29,106 nt of DNA from RGIG3009 sp045630285. GTDB lineage: Bacteria; Bacillota; Clostridia; Oscillospirales; Acutalibacteraceae. Position 1 is the first letter of the stretch; each line of letters starts with the position of its first letter. The stretch covers positions 1-29,106 of the forward strand of contig JAZQSX010000037.1 of the NCBI GenBank assembly GCA_045630285.1, written 5' to 3'. Made by a program: the position numbers and the translations under genes. Below the pieces are notes generated by a model. It had not been told where the DNA came from. It made no database searches and worked only from the letters and a program-made list of their open reading frames with translations. This document shows, piece after piece, positions 21,387 to 28,637 of the stretch.

Positions 21387-21742
21387 CAGGTGCGGGTGAC
21401 CGGGCATACCGCAAAGCCCAGCTTTTCCACGGCGTAATCGGTGATCGCCTTGAGCGACGCTTCCACCTGCGACACCGTGCCGGTCACGATGACCGTGCCG
21501 CTGAAGCGGTCCACAAACCCGAGCTCCACGCCCGAGGATTTGAGGGCGATGTCTCCCGCAATAATGGCGGTCTCACTCGGGCTGACCGTGAGAATCCCGA
21601 TCGCACCCGCATGGTCCACCGCCGGGTCAAGGCCCAGCTTGCGGTACAGGATCTCGTCGGGGTTGGCGATGATGTGCGCCAGCGTGATCTGTTTACCGGG
21701 GACGAGCTCCTGTATGATGCGTGTTTTGTTTTCGTAGTCCAT
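21386..21742 (-). CDS. Circularly permuted BMC-H shell protein (EutS/PduU-like)
   Basis: 118 aa. The N-terminus RIIQELVPGKQITLAHIIANP is the hallmark of the permuted PduU/EutS class, in which residues near the N-terminus build a small beta-barrel over the pore. GAIGILTVSPSETAIIAGDIALKSSGVELGF and GTVIVTGTVSQVEASLKAI complete the BMC fold. It is 4 nt from the activase stop codon, with GGGAGG upstream, and is followed by the EutP-like GTPase, the usual neighbour. Confidence 0.94.
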   Translation of the reverse strand: MDYENKTRIIQELVPGKQITLAHIIANPDEILYRKLGLDPAVDHAGAIGILTVSPSETAIIAGDIALKSSGVELGFVDRFSGTVIVTGTVSQVEASLKAITDYAVEKLGFAVCPVTRT

Positions 21743-21746
21743 TGGA

Positions 21747-22538
21747 TCAACCTCCCAGTTGTGCAGTCAGCCCACGGGCTTCCACCACTCGCAGCAGCCG
21801 CTCCATCGTCTCGGCAGGCGGCGGTGTGATGTCGTCCAGCGTGTACGGGCGACCCAGACCGGTGTATTTGTCCCGACCCATACGGTGATACGGCAGCAGG
21901 TGCATCTCGGTAACCTTCGGCAGTGACGCCGCAAAGGTGGCGATCGCATCGATCTCCGCTTCGGTATCGTTGAAGCCGGGAATGACCGGCACACGGATGA
22001 TCAGGTGCGCTGCGTGCTCGGCGATGTGCCGGGCGTTCTGCAGAATGCGTTCGTTGGGGCGGGTGGTGAACTGTTCGTGCTTGCGGCTGTCCATATGCTT
22101 GATGTCCATCAGCACGTGGTCTAAAAGCGGTAAAAAGCGGTCAATGACCTCAACGTCGGCAAAACCGGTGGTTTCGATCGCCGTGCTGACGCCGTTTTTG
22201 TGGCAGGCTTCAAGCAGGGCGGTGGCGAAATCCGGTTGACCGAGCGATTCGCCGCCCGACAGCGTCACACCGCCGCCGGAGCGAGCGTAGTACGGGCGGT
22301 CACGGAGCACCTCGCTGAGCACTTCCCCCACCGTCACGTCCCGGCCCACCGTGCGGGTCTTGCCGTTTTGGGTCATTTGTTGGATCTCATACGACTGCGA
22401 TTCCGGATTGCAGCACCAGCGGCACCGCAGGGGGCAGCCCTTGAGGAACACCAGCGTGCGAATGCCGGGACCGTCGTGCGTGGAAAACCGCTGTATGTCG
22501 AAGATGCGTCCATGGACGGACAACAGTCGATCACTCAT
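21747..22538 (-). CDS. Glycyl radical enzyme activating enzyme (radical SAM)
   Basis: 263 aa. The radical SAM cluster motif is at Cys35, Cys39, Cys42 (GCPLRCRWCCNPES); FSTHDGPGIRTLVF precedes it and the SAM-binding SGGES follows. It generates the glycyl radical on the adjacent diol dehydratase. Activases of most non-PFL glycyl radical enzymes have a ferredoxin-like insert with CxxCxxCxxxC clusters soon after NPESQ. Here only about 20 Cys-free residues separate NPESQ from the conserved VGEVL segment, so the insert is missing. The ATG overlaps the dehydratase TGA by one base (TGATG), indicating tight translational coupling. Confidence 0.95.
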   Translation of the reverse strand: MSDRLLSVHGRIFDIQRFSTHDGPGIRTLVFLKGCPLRCRWCCNPESQSYEIQQMTQNGKTRTVGRDVTVGEVLSEVLRDRPYYARSGGGVTLSGGESLGQPDFATALLEACHKNGVSTAIETTGFADVEVIDRFLPLLDHVLMDIKHMDSRKHEQFTTRPNERILQNARHIAEHAAHLIIRVPVIPGFNDTEAEIDAIATFAASLPKVTEMHLLPYHRMGRDKYTGLGRPYTLDDITPPPAETMERLLRVVEARGLTAQLGG

Positions 22539-25066
22539 CAGAATCCTCCCTGCTCGGTGCGGTTGATGATGTCATCCTGCAGCGACCGTGACAGCGTCGT
22601 AAACAGGGCACTGTATCCCGCCACACGCACCACCAGCGATTTGTAATTCTCGGGGTGGAGCTGTGCGTCACGCAGCGTCTCACGGCTGACGACGTTAAAC
22701 TGCATGTGGCTGCCCTTTTGATCAAAGTAGCCGCGCACCAGGGCGACGAAGCTTTCCAGACCGCTGCGGCCGGTGAGGGCACTGGGGTGGAACTTCATAT
22801 TGAACAGCGTGCCGTTGGAGGCGATGAAATGATCAAGGCGGGACACGGAGTTTGCCGCCGCCGTGGGGCCCTTCACGTCACGGCCCGCCGCCGGCGAAAC
22901 GCCGTCTGCCACAGGGGTGTACGCCAAGCGACCGTCAGGTGTGGCGCCCGTCTGCGCACCGAGCGGCACGTTCGCCGACACGGGATACAGACCTGCCTGG
23001 TACATACCGCCACGGGGGTTGCGATAGTTGAGCAGCGGACGGGTGTAGGTGTACGCCACGTCACGGGCGAAGGCATCGACCTCGGGAATATCGTTGCCGA
23101 ACTTCGGCAACGCTTCAATACGGTCGAGCAGCTGCGTGTACCGCTGCTTTTGTGCGTCGGAGCAGGGGTTTTTGATAACCGTCTCAAAAATGGCACGGAT
23201 GTCGTCGGGCGTCAGCATCTTGCCCGATTTGATCAGCTCCTCCGCCACCTGCTTGGTGAGCTGTTCGGCGTGGCGGGCATCCATATCCTTGCCGAAGTTG
23301 TCACGCAGGGCGTCACGGTACTCCGCCATGGTAAAGGCTTTTTCCTCAAACACCAGTGTGCGGACGGCGTTGAGCGCATCCGCCATGTTGGCGATGCCGA
23401 AGCCCTGCGGACCGGTGAAGTTGTAGATCGCACCGCCCTCCTGCATGCTCTTGCCACGGCCGATGCAATCCTCCACCATGCAGGACTGGAACGGCAGCGG
23501 GCAACGCTCGGCATGAGCGAGGTCGATCGCATTGTCGGCGTTGACCATCAGCTCGATGAAGTAGACCATTTGCTTTTTGTAAGCGTCGTAGAACTCGTCA
23601 AACGTCTTCATCTCCGCCACGTCGCCGGTGCGGGGGCCGATCTGCACGCCCTTATCCATACCATTCGAGAACACCAGCTCGAGCGGGCGGCACATATTGA
23701 AGAACGCCGCATCGTGCCAGCCATCGGTCTTGCCGGGGGTCTGGGGCTCCACACAACCGATGATGTTGTAGTTGCGAGCGTCCTCCAGCGTGAGTCCACG
23801 GCTTTGCAGGGACGGGATGATGACTTCGTCGTTATAGTACGCCGGCAGACCCACACCCGTGCGGGTGACCTCGGCGGCACGGATCATAAACTCGTGCGGC
23901 GTGCCGTTCCAGACACGCACCGAGAAGGACGGCATCGGCAAATGTACGTGAATCGTGGCGTTCATACACATAAACGCCATATCGTTGGTGGCGTCACGGC
24001 CTTCCTTATCCTGACCGCCGACGATGAGGTTTTGGAACAGGCTGTAGCCCGCAAAGCCCTCGGCGGAGGCGGCGTCACGCACCTTGTTCAGGTCGTTGAA
24101 CTTGACCCAGATGCAATCCACCAGCTCCTGCGCCTGCTCACGGCTGATGATGCCGCGGTCGAGGTCGGCCTTGAAATAAGGATACATATATTGGTCGAAG
24201 CGGCCGGGCGAGATCGAGTGACCGCTGGATTCCACCTGCAGCAGCATCTGGATAAACCAGAAGGACTGGCACGCTTCCCAGAAGGTGCGGGCACCCTCAC
24301 CCGGGACACGGGCGCAGTGCTCGGCGATCGCCAGCAGCTCGTCACGGCGGTGGGCGTCGGCACAGGCTGCTGCCTGCTCACGGGCCAGCGCCGCATAGCG
24401 TCCGGCGTAGGCGATGACCGCCTTGCAGGAGATGACCACCGCTTCGAGGAAGGCGTGGCGGGAGGCGTAGTCCGCATCCGACACGTGCAAGCGTGCCATG
24501 GCGTCCTCGGCCTCCTTGATGATCGCACGGTAGCCGTGTTTCAGGATCTTGCCGTAGTCCACCGTGACGTGACCGATACCGTTATAGAAATAGTTGCCGG
24601 GGGTGAAGATGTTGTGCTCCATCGCCAGCTTGGTTTCCGGCGCCATATACGAGGTGGCCAGCTCGCTGGTGGTCTTGCCCTTCCAGTAGGGGTAGACCTT
24701 ACGGAGCGTTGCCTTGGTCTCCTCCGAAATGTAGAACGGGTCGGCGGAGCGGGTCTCGACGGTGTCAAACTCCGCTTCGAGCCACTCGTACGAGTACTCG
24801 GGGAACACCTGACAGCCACGGGGCGCCTTGGTCGCACTGCCCACCACCAATTCGCCGGGGCGAATGACGATCGGAATATTCTCCAGAATGTGGGCAAACG
24901 CCTTGGCACGGCGCAGCGAGATCGGCTCGCCCTCCGTTTGCTTGTACGATTCGGTGAGCAGCACGGCACGGTCCGCCTCGATCTCAGGCATCTTCTCAAA
25001 CAGATGCGCGATCAGAGCCGGAATACGCTCGCTTCTCGGAATATCTGCGGTATAATAAGACGACAT
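22538..25066 (-). CDS. B12-independent glycyl radical diol dehydratase (1,2-propanediol dehydratase-like)
   Basis: 842 aa from the ATG at 25066 (MSSYYTADIP), which has an AAGGGGG site 8 nt upstream; longer in-frame readings cross the promoter. PFL-type domain: FKQTEG-like YKQTEGEPISL, SSGHSISPGRFDQYMYPY (His-Ser pair), active-site Cys438 and Glu440 in NIIGCVEPQ, and GWHDAAFFN. The C-terminal glycyl radical motif RVAGYSALF has Gly817, 25 residues from the end. The C-V-E signature and His/Asp positions match glycerol/propanediol dehydratases. Given the aldolase, propanediol is the likely substrate. Unlike other cargo here it has no N-terminal helix-linker extension. First gene of the operon. 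Confidence 0.93.
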   Translation of the reverse strand: MSSYYTADIPRSERIPALIAHLFEKMPEIEADRAVLLTESYKQTEGEPISLRRAKAFAHILENIPIVIRPGELVVGSATKAPRGCQVFPEYSYEWLEAEFDTVETRSADPFYISEETKATLRKVYPYWKGKTTSELATSYMAPETKLAMEHNIFTPGNYFYNGIGHVTVDYGKILKHGYRAIIKEAEDAMARLHVSDADYASRHAFLEAVVISCKAVIAYAGRYAALAREQAAACADAHRRDELLAIAEHCARVPGEGARTFWEACQSFWFIQMLLQVESSGHSISPGRFDQYMYPYFKADLDRGIISREQAQELVDCIWVKFNDLNKVRDAASAEGFAGYSLFQNLIVGGQDKEGRDATNDMAFMCMNATIHVHLPMPSFSVRVWNGTPHEFMIRAAEVTRTGVGLPAYYNDEVIIPSLQSRGLTLEDARNYNIIGCVEPQTPGKTDGWHDAAFFNMCRPLELVFSNGMDKGVQIGPRTGDVAEMKTFDEFYDAYKKQMVYFIELMVNADNAIDLAHAERCPLPFQSCMVEDCIGRGKSMQEGGAIYNFTGPQGFGIANMADALNAVRTLVFEEKAFTMAEYRDALRDNFGKDMDARHAEQLTKQVAEELIKSGKMLTPDDIRAIFETVIKNPCSDAQKQRYTQLLDRIEALPKFGNDIPEVDAFARDVAYTYTRPLLNYRNPRGGMYQAGLYPVSANVPLGAQTGATPDGRLAYTPVADGVSPAAGRDVKGPTAAANSVSRLDHFIASNGTLFNMKFHPSALTGRSGLESFVALVRGYFDQKGSHMQFNVVSRETLRDAQLHPENYKSLVVRVAGYSALFTTLSRSLQDDIINRTEQGGF

Positions 25067-25094
25067 ATGACAGTCCCCCTTTTTCACTATCCCC

Positions 25095-25123
25095 AGTGTA
25101 CCGCAAATCCACAGCGTTGTCAA
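25095..25123 (-). promoter_or_regulatory. Main sigma-A promoter of the BMC operon
   Basis: On the minus strand, TTGACA (25118-25123) and TACACT (25095-25100) are 17 nt apart, about 29 nt upstream of the dehydratase ATG. It lies in an approximately 240-nt A/T-rich intergenic region with no gene. Confidence 0.7.
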
Positions 25124-25219
25124 GACGAAAACCAACAAAAAACAGAAAAAATAACACAAAACCAAAATTAAACCAACACATTGGCGTTGATTTATCCACA
25201 CGATTTGTCGAAATGTGGG

Positions 25220-25242
25220 AATTTGTTGTTGGAATTTGTGGA
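25220..25242. promoter_or_regulatory. Motif shared by both BMC promoters, copy upstream of the dehydratase (possible operator)
   Basis: AATTTGTTGTT (25220-25230) followed by TTTGTGGA (25235-25242) on the plus strand, about 97 nt upstream of the -35 box. The core AATTTGT is itself repeated at 25220 and 25233. The pairing with the aldolase promoter copy suggests a shared regulator. Confidence 0.35.
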
Positions 25243-25307
25243 AGTTTGGGTTGGTTTTCCACCAAAGCGGGCGGGAATGTGGAGAACTGCCGATCGGGCG
25301 GGCGCAA

Positions 25308-25340
25308 CAAAAAAGAGCCGGCAAAAGCCGACTCTTTTTA
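25308..25340 (-). terminator. Rho-independent terminator of the LCP gene
   Basis: A stem of about 9 to 13 bp with one G-U pair and a 4-nt loop lies just past the LCP stop codon. It is flanked by A/T runs on both sides, with six Us on the minus strand. Confidence 0.85.
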
Positions 25341-25368
25341 TATACCTTTATAGAATTGTGGGATGCCG

Positions 25369-26676
25369 TTAGCCGTAGAGGTGCTTGTGCAGCGCTTCCA
25401 CCGTGGCCTTGGGGTCATTCAGCAGCAGACCCGCCCCGCCGTTGATATACGTGCCGGTGTATTCGCCCTGCTGCGGCACGGAGTAGTCCATATCCACCGT
25501 GTAGCCCGCATAGGTCACCGCATCGGCAGCGAAGCCGAGGAACTCGTCCTGCGACATATTCGTTTCCACGTGGCGCAGCACCGTCGTCAGCACCGAGGTG
25601 AGCTGCGTGTAGCTCATCTTCTTGGCTTTTTCGATGAGCAGCGTCACGACCTCACGCTGACGCTCGGTACGCTTGAAGTCGCTGTCCAGCTTGCGGATGC
25701 GGGCGTACTGCATCGCCTGGAAGCCGTTCAGATGATACGTACCGGGGTTGCCCTTGAGGCAGGTAAAGCCGAGCATACCGTCACAGTCCTTACCCGGATA
25801 CGGAATCGCTACGTTGCAGCCGTAATCGGGGATCTGGGTCATTTCCTTGGCGGTGAGATACACGTTGATGCCGCCCACCGCATCGATCACCTTCGGCAGC
25901 ACCGTGAAGTTAACGCCGATGTAATCGTCGATGTCCAGGCGGAAGTTTTGCTCGAACGTTTTGCGGAGCAGCGCACTCTTGCCGTAGGCGTAGGCAGCGT
26001 TGAGCTTCGCTACGTCGTCCTGCATATCGCCGTCCTTGTCACGGCCCGGGATCGTCGCCCACGTGTCACGCAGGAAGGAGACGAGCTTGACCGTTTTGGC
26101 ATTATCGTCGATCGAGAGGATCATCATCGTGTCCGAACGGCCGCTGAAGGTCTTGCCATCAACGCCGATCAGCAGAATGTTGCGCACGCCGTCCTGGTTG
26201 CCGCGGATCGGAATGGATTGCAGCGCCGCCAGGCTGTTGACGTCCTCCTTGTCGCCCTCCTCAAAGCCGTCGTTCCCCTCGGGATCCTCTTCCTCAGGCG
26301 GAAGCTCCGGCTCCACAACGGGCGGCTTGTCGTTGGGGGTGATGTCACTGTCATCCTTCTGCACCATACCGAACACGCTGTCTACTAAAATGGCAACCAC
26401 GATGCAAACGACGCCGAGCAGCGTCAGCACCGACGAGCCGCCGATCGCCCACTGGCGGACGACCGAGGAATAGCGGCGCTTCGGATCCTTTTTGTTCCAA
26501 CGGTAGCCGAAATAGAACAACACACCGCTCGCCAGCACCAGCACGATGCCGACGATGAGCCACAGCGTACCCGACGAGCCAAGCACCGCCGCAAGCGGAA
26601 ACTCGGTGTTGATCAAAACACCGACAGCAATCATCAGCAGGCCGAGAAACGCTGCGGCGCAACCTAAAATAATCAT
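25369..26676 (-). CDS. LytR-CpsA-Psr (LCP) family cell-wall glycopolymer ligase
   Basis: 435 aa. Three N-terminal hydrophobic helices (about 2-22, 36-58, 75-97) are followed by an acidic Pro/Glu linker (about 108-140) and then the extracytoplasmic LCP domain. LCP motifs: NILLIGVDG, RSDTMMILSID, LVSFLRDTWATI, KLNAAYAYG, VIDAVGGINVYL, and YARIRKLDSDFKRTERQREV with the conserved Arg residues that bind the polyprenyl pyrophosphate. Such enzymes attach teichoic acids or capsular glycopolymers to peptidoglycan. Three rather than one membrane helix is the only oddity. It lies 40 nt after the transketolase genes without a visible terminator, so it may be co-transcribed with them. Confidence 0.92.
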   Translation of the reverse strand: MIILGCAAAFLGLLMIAVGVLINTEFPLAAVLGSSGTLWLIVGIVLVLASGVLFYFGYRWNKKDPKRRYSSVVRQWAIGGSSVLTLLGVVCIVVAILVDSVFGMVQKDDSDITPNDKPPVVEPELPPEEEDPEGNDGFEEGDKEDVNSLAALQSIPIRGNQDGVRNILLIGVDGKTFSGRSDTMMILSIDDNAKTVKLVSFLRDTWATIPGRDKDGDMQDDVAKLNAAYAYGKSALLRKTFEQNFRLDIDDYIGVNFTVLPKVIDAVGGINVYLTAKEMTQIPDYGCNVAIPYPGKDCDGMLGFTCLKGNPGTYHLNGFQAMQYARIRKLDSDFKRTERQREVVTLLIEKAKKMSYTQLTSVLTTVLRHVETNMSQDEFLGFAADAVTYAGYTVDMDYSVPQQGEYTGTYINGGAGLLLNDPKATVEALHKHLYG

Positions 26677-26716
26677 GTACGATCCCCCGTTTTCAGAAAG
26701 GAATGGCTAACAATAC

Positions 26717-27664
26717 TTACGCTTTGCGGGCGACCGCCTCACGAGCCTTCGCCGCAATGTTCTCGGCGCACAGACCGTACAGCGGCAACAGATCCACGGC
26801 GGGACCCGACTTGCCGAAGGTGTCCTCCACGCCGACACGGATAACCGGCACCGGCAGCGTCTCGCAGACGACGTCCGCTACCGCACTGCCCAAACCGCCG
26901 ATGACGGAATGCTCCTCGGCGGTGACGATCGCACCTGTTTCCTTCGCCGCAGCGAGGATCGCTTCACGGTCGATCGGCTTGATCGTTGCCATGTTGATGA
27001 CACGGGCGGCGATGCCGTCCGCTTTGAGCTGTTCTGCGGCAATGAGCGCCTCGTTCACCATAAGACCGGTGGCGATGATCGTAACGTCGTCACCCTCGGT
27101 CAGGCGCACGCTCTTGCCGATCTCAAACTGATACGTTGCTTCGTCAAAGATCACCGGCACTGCCAGACGGCCGAAGCGCAGATACACGGGGCCGTCCATT
27201 TTCGCCGCCGCTATGACCGCCAGCTTCGCCTCCACCGCATCGGCGGGGTTGATGACCGTCATACCGGGGATGGTGCGCATCAGGGCAATATCCTCGTTGC
27301 ACTGGTGGGTCGCACCGTCCTCACCGACGGAGATGCCGCCGTGGGTCGCACCGATCTTGACGTTCAGGTGCGGGTAGCCGATCGAGTTGCGGACCTGCTC
27401 AAACGCACGGCCCGCCGCAAACATCGCAAAGGAGGAAGCGAACACCGTCTTGCCCGTCGAGGCGAGACCCGCCGCAATGCTCATCATATTACCTTCCGCA
27501 ATGCCGCAGTCGAAAAACCGCTCGGGGCAGGCTTTCTTAAATACGCCCGTCTTGGTGGCTGCCGCCAGGTCGGCGTCCATGACCACCACGTTTTTATCCT
27601 CTACCAAAGCGAGCAAGCCGTCGCCGTAGCCGTCACGGGTCGCCTTTTTGATCACGTCTGCCAT
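26717..27664 (-). CDS. Transketolase, C-terminal subunit (split transketolase)
   Basis: 315 aa. Pyrimidine-binding and C-terminal transketolase domains: FDCGIAEGNMMSIAAGLAST with the catalytic Glu, FAMFAAGRAFEQVRNSIGYP, THGGISVGEDGATHQCNEDIALMR, and the C-terminal VTAEEHSVIGGLGSAVADV. Together with the neighbouring N-terminal gene it forms a complete two-subunit thiamine-diphosphate enzyme, as is common in Clostridia. It acts in the non-oxidative pentose phosphate pathway. The start is 2 nt after the stop of the N-terminal subunit gene, with an AAGGAGGG site. Confidence 0.95.
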   Translation of the reverse strand: MADVIKKATRDGYGDGLLALVEDKNVVVMDADLAAATKTGVFKKACPERFFDCGIAEGNMMSIAAGLASTGKTVFASSFAMFAAGRAFEQVRNSIGYPHLNVKIGATHGGISVGEDGATHQCNEDIALMRTIPGMTVINPADAVEAKLAVIAAAKMDGPVYLRFGRLAVPVIFDEATYQFEIGKSVRLTEGDDVTIIATGLMVNEALIAAEQLKADGIAARVINMATIKPIDREAILAAAKETGAIVTAEEHSVIGGLGSAVADVVCETLPVPVIRVGVEDTFGKSGPAVDLLPLYGLCAENIAAKAREAVARKA

Positions 27665-27666
27665 GT

Positions 27667-28512
27667 TCAGCCCTCCTTAATCGCCGCCAGAGCCGCACGC
27701 AGCTCCTGCATTGCTTTCTCATATTCCTCGGCGTTCGGGCCCTTGCCGTGCCAGCCGACCTGATTTTCCATAAACGAGACGCCCTTGCCCTTGACCGTCT
27801 TCATCACGATCGCCGTGGGCTTGTCCTTGCACGCACGTGCCGCCTCAAACGCTGCGGCGATCTGCTCGAAATCGTGACCGTCGATCTCCACGACGTTAAA
27901 TCCGAAGGCAACAAACTTTTCGGGGATCGGATAGGGCGAGTTGACCTCGTCCATCGTGCCGTCGATCTGCAGATCGTTGTTGTCCACGATCACGCAGAGG
28001 TTGGACAGCTTCTTGTGAGCGGCAAACATCGCCGCCTCCCAGACCTGGCCCTCCTGGATCTCACCGTCGCCGAGGATCGCATAGGCACGGTAGTCCTTGC
28101 CGTCCAGCTTCGCCGCCAGCGCCATACCCACCGCCGTGGAGACGCCCTGACCCAGCGAGCCGGTCGACATATCGACGCCCGGGGTGGTGGTCATGCAGGG
28201 GTGGCCCTGCAGCATGGCGCCGATGTGACGCAGCGACTTGATCTCCTCCTCGGGGAAGAAGCCGCGCAGTGCCAGCGCACCGTACAAAGCAGGGGCGCAA
28301 TGGCCCTTCGACATCACGAAGCGGTCACGGTCCGCCCAATCGGGGTTTTTCGGATCCACCCGCAGTTCCTCGGTGTACAGATACGCCAAAACATCCGCAA
28401 TGGACAGCGAGCCGCCGGGATGACCGCTTTTGGCACGGAACGTGCCCTCGACCACCGCCATACGAATGCGGGTCGCCGCCTCGGAAAGCGCACGAATTTT
28501 GCTTACTTCCAT
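27667..28512 (-). CDS. Transketolase, N-terminal subunit (split transketolase)
   Basis: 281 aa. The thiamine-diphosphate-binding domain has KSGHPGGSLSIADVLAYLY, DRFVMSKGHCAPALYGAL, STGSLGQGVSTAVGMALAAK, the ThDP/metal motif GDGEIQEGQVWEAAMFAAH continuing to NNDLQIDG, and TVKGKGVSFMEN. It is the partner of the following C-terminal subunit gene. A strong GAAGGAGG site and a promoter divergent from glycyl-tRNA synthetase lie upstream. Confidence 0.95.
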   Translation of the reverse strand: MEVSKIRALSEAATRIRMAVVEGTFRAKSGHPGGSLSIADVLAYLYTEELRVDPKNPDWADRDRFVMSKGHCAPALYGALALRGFFPEEEIKSLRHIGAMLQGHPCMTTTPGVDMSTGSLGQGVSTAVGMALAAKLDGKDYRAYAILGDGEIQEGQVWEAAMFAAHKKLSNLCVIVDNNDLQIDGTMDEVNSPYPIPEKFVAFGFNVVEIDGHDFEQIAAAFEAARACKDKPTAIVMKTVKGKGVSFMENQVGWHGKGPNAEEYEKAMQELRAALAAIKEG

Positions 28513-28544
28513 AGTGTTGCCTCCTTCAAGCCATACTCATTCAC

Positions 28545-28573
28545 ATTGTAGCACAGTTCTTTTTGAATTGCAA
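28545..28573 (-). promoter_or_regulatory. Sigma-A promoter of the transketolase genes
   Basis: On the minus strand, TTGCAA (28568-28573) and TACAAT (28545-28550) are 17 nt apart, with TGC before the -10 box (extended -10). Confidence 0.65.
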
Positions 28574-28575
28574 TA

Positions 28576-28602
28576 TTGACAAGTGGGGTTTTTTTGTATA
28601 AT
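28576..28602 (+). promoter_or_regulatory. Sigma-A promoter of glycyl-tRNA synthetase
   Basis: TTGACA (28576-28581) and TATAAT (28597-28602) are 15 nt apart; an overlapping TAATAT at 28599 gives 17 nt. The gap to the start codon is about 35 nt, too short for a T-box leader. Confidence 0.6.
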
Positions 28603-28637
28603 ATAATTAGAGATTATATAAGCGGAGGCTTTGGATT

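Noticed and set aside
25109..25123. A cre-like (CcpA) site over the -35 box of the BMC promoter
   Set aside because: Only about 8 of 11 defined positions match and the 3' half is wrong; it overlaps promoter sequence that explains most matches.
22655..25171. An 838-codon open frame on the plus strand opposite the diol dehydratase, and a 713-codon one at 12288-14429
   Set aside because: They are antisense shadows of strongly conserved genes in GC-rich DNA, have His/Arg/Val-rich low-complexity translations and no ribosome binding sites.
25192..25200. A perfect DnaA-box word (TTATCCACA) upstream of the BMC operon
   Set aside because: It is a single copy, not near dnaA, dnaN or other origin genes; one such 9-mer in 29 kb is not surprising.
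28603..28637. A T-box riboswitch before glycyl-tRNA synthetase
   Set aside because: The leader between promoter and start codon is only about 35 nt, with no room for a specifier stem and antiterminator.
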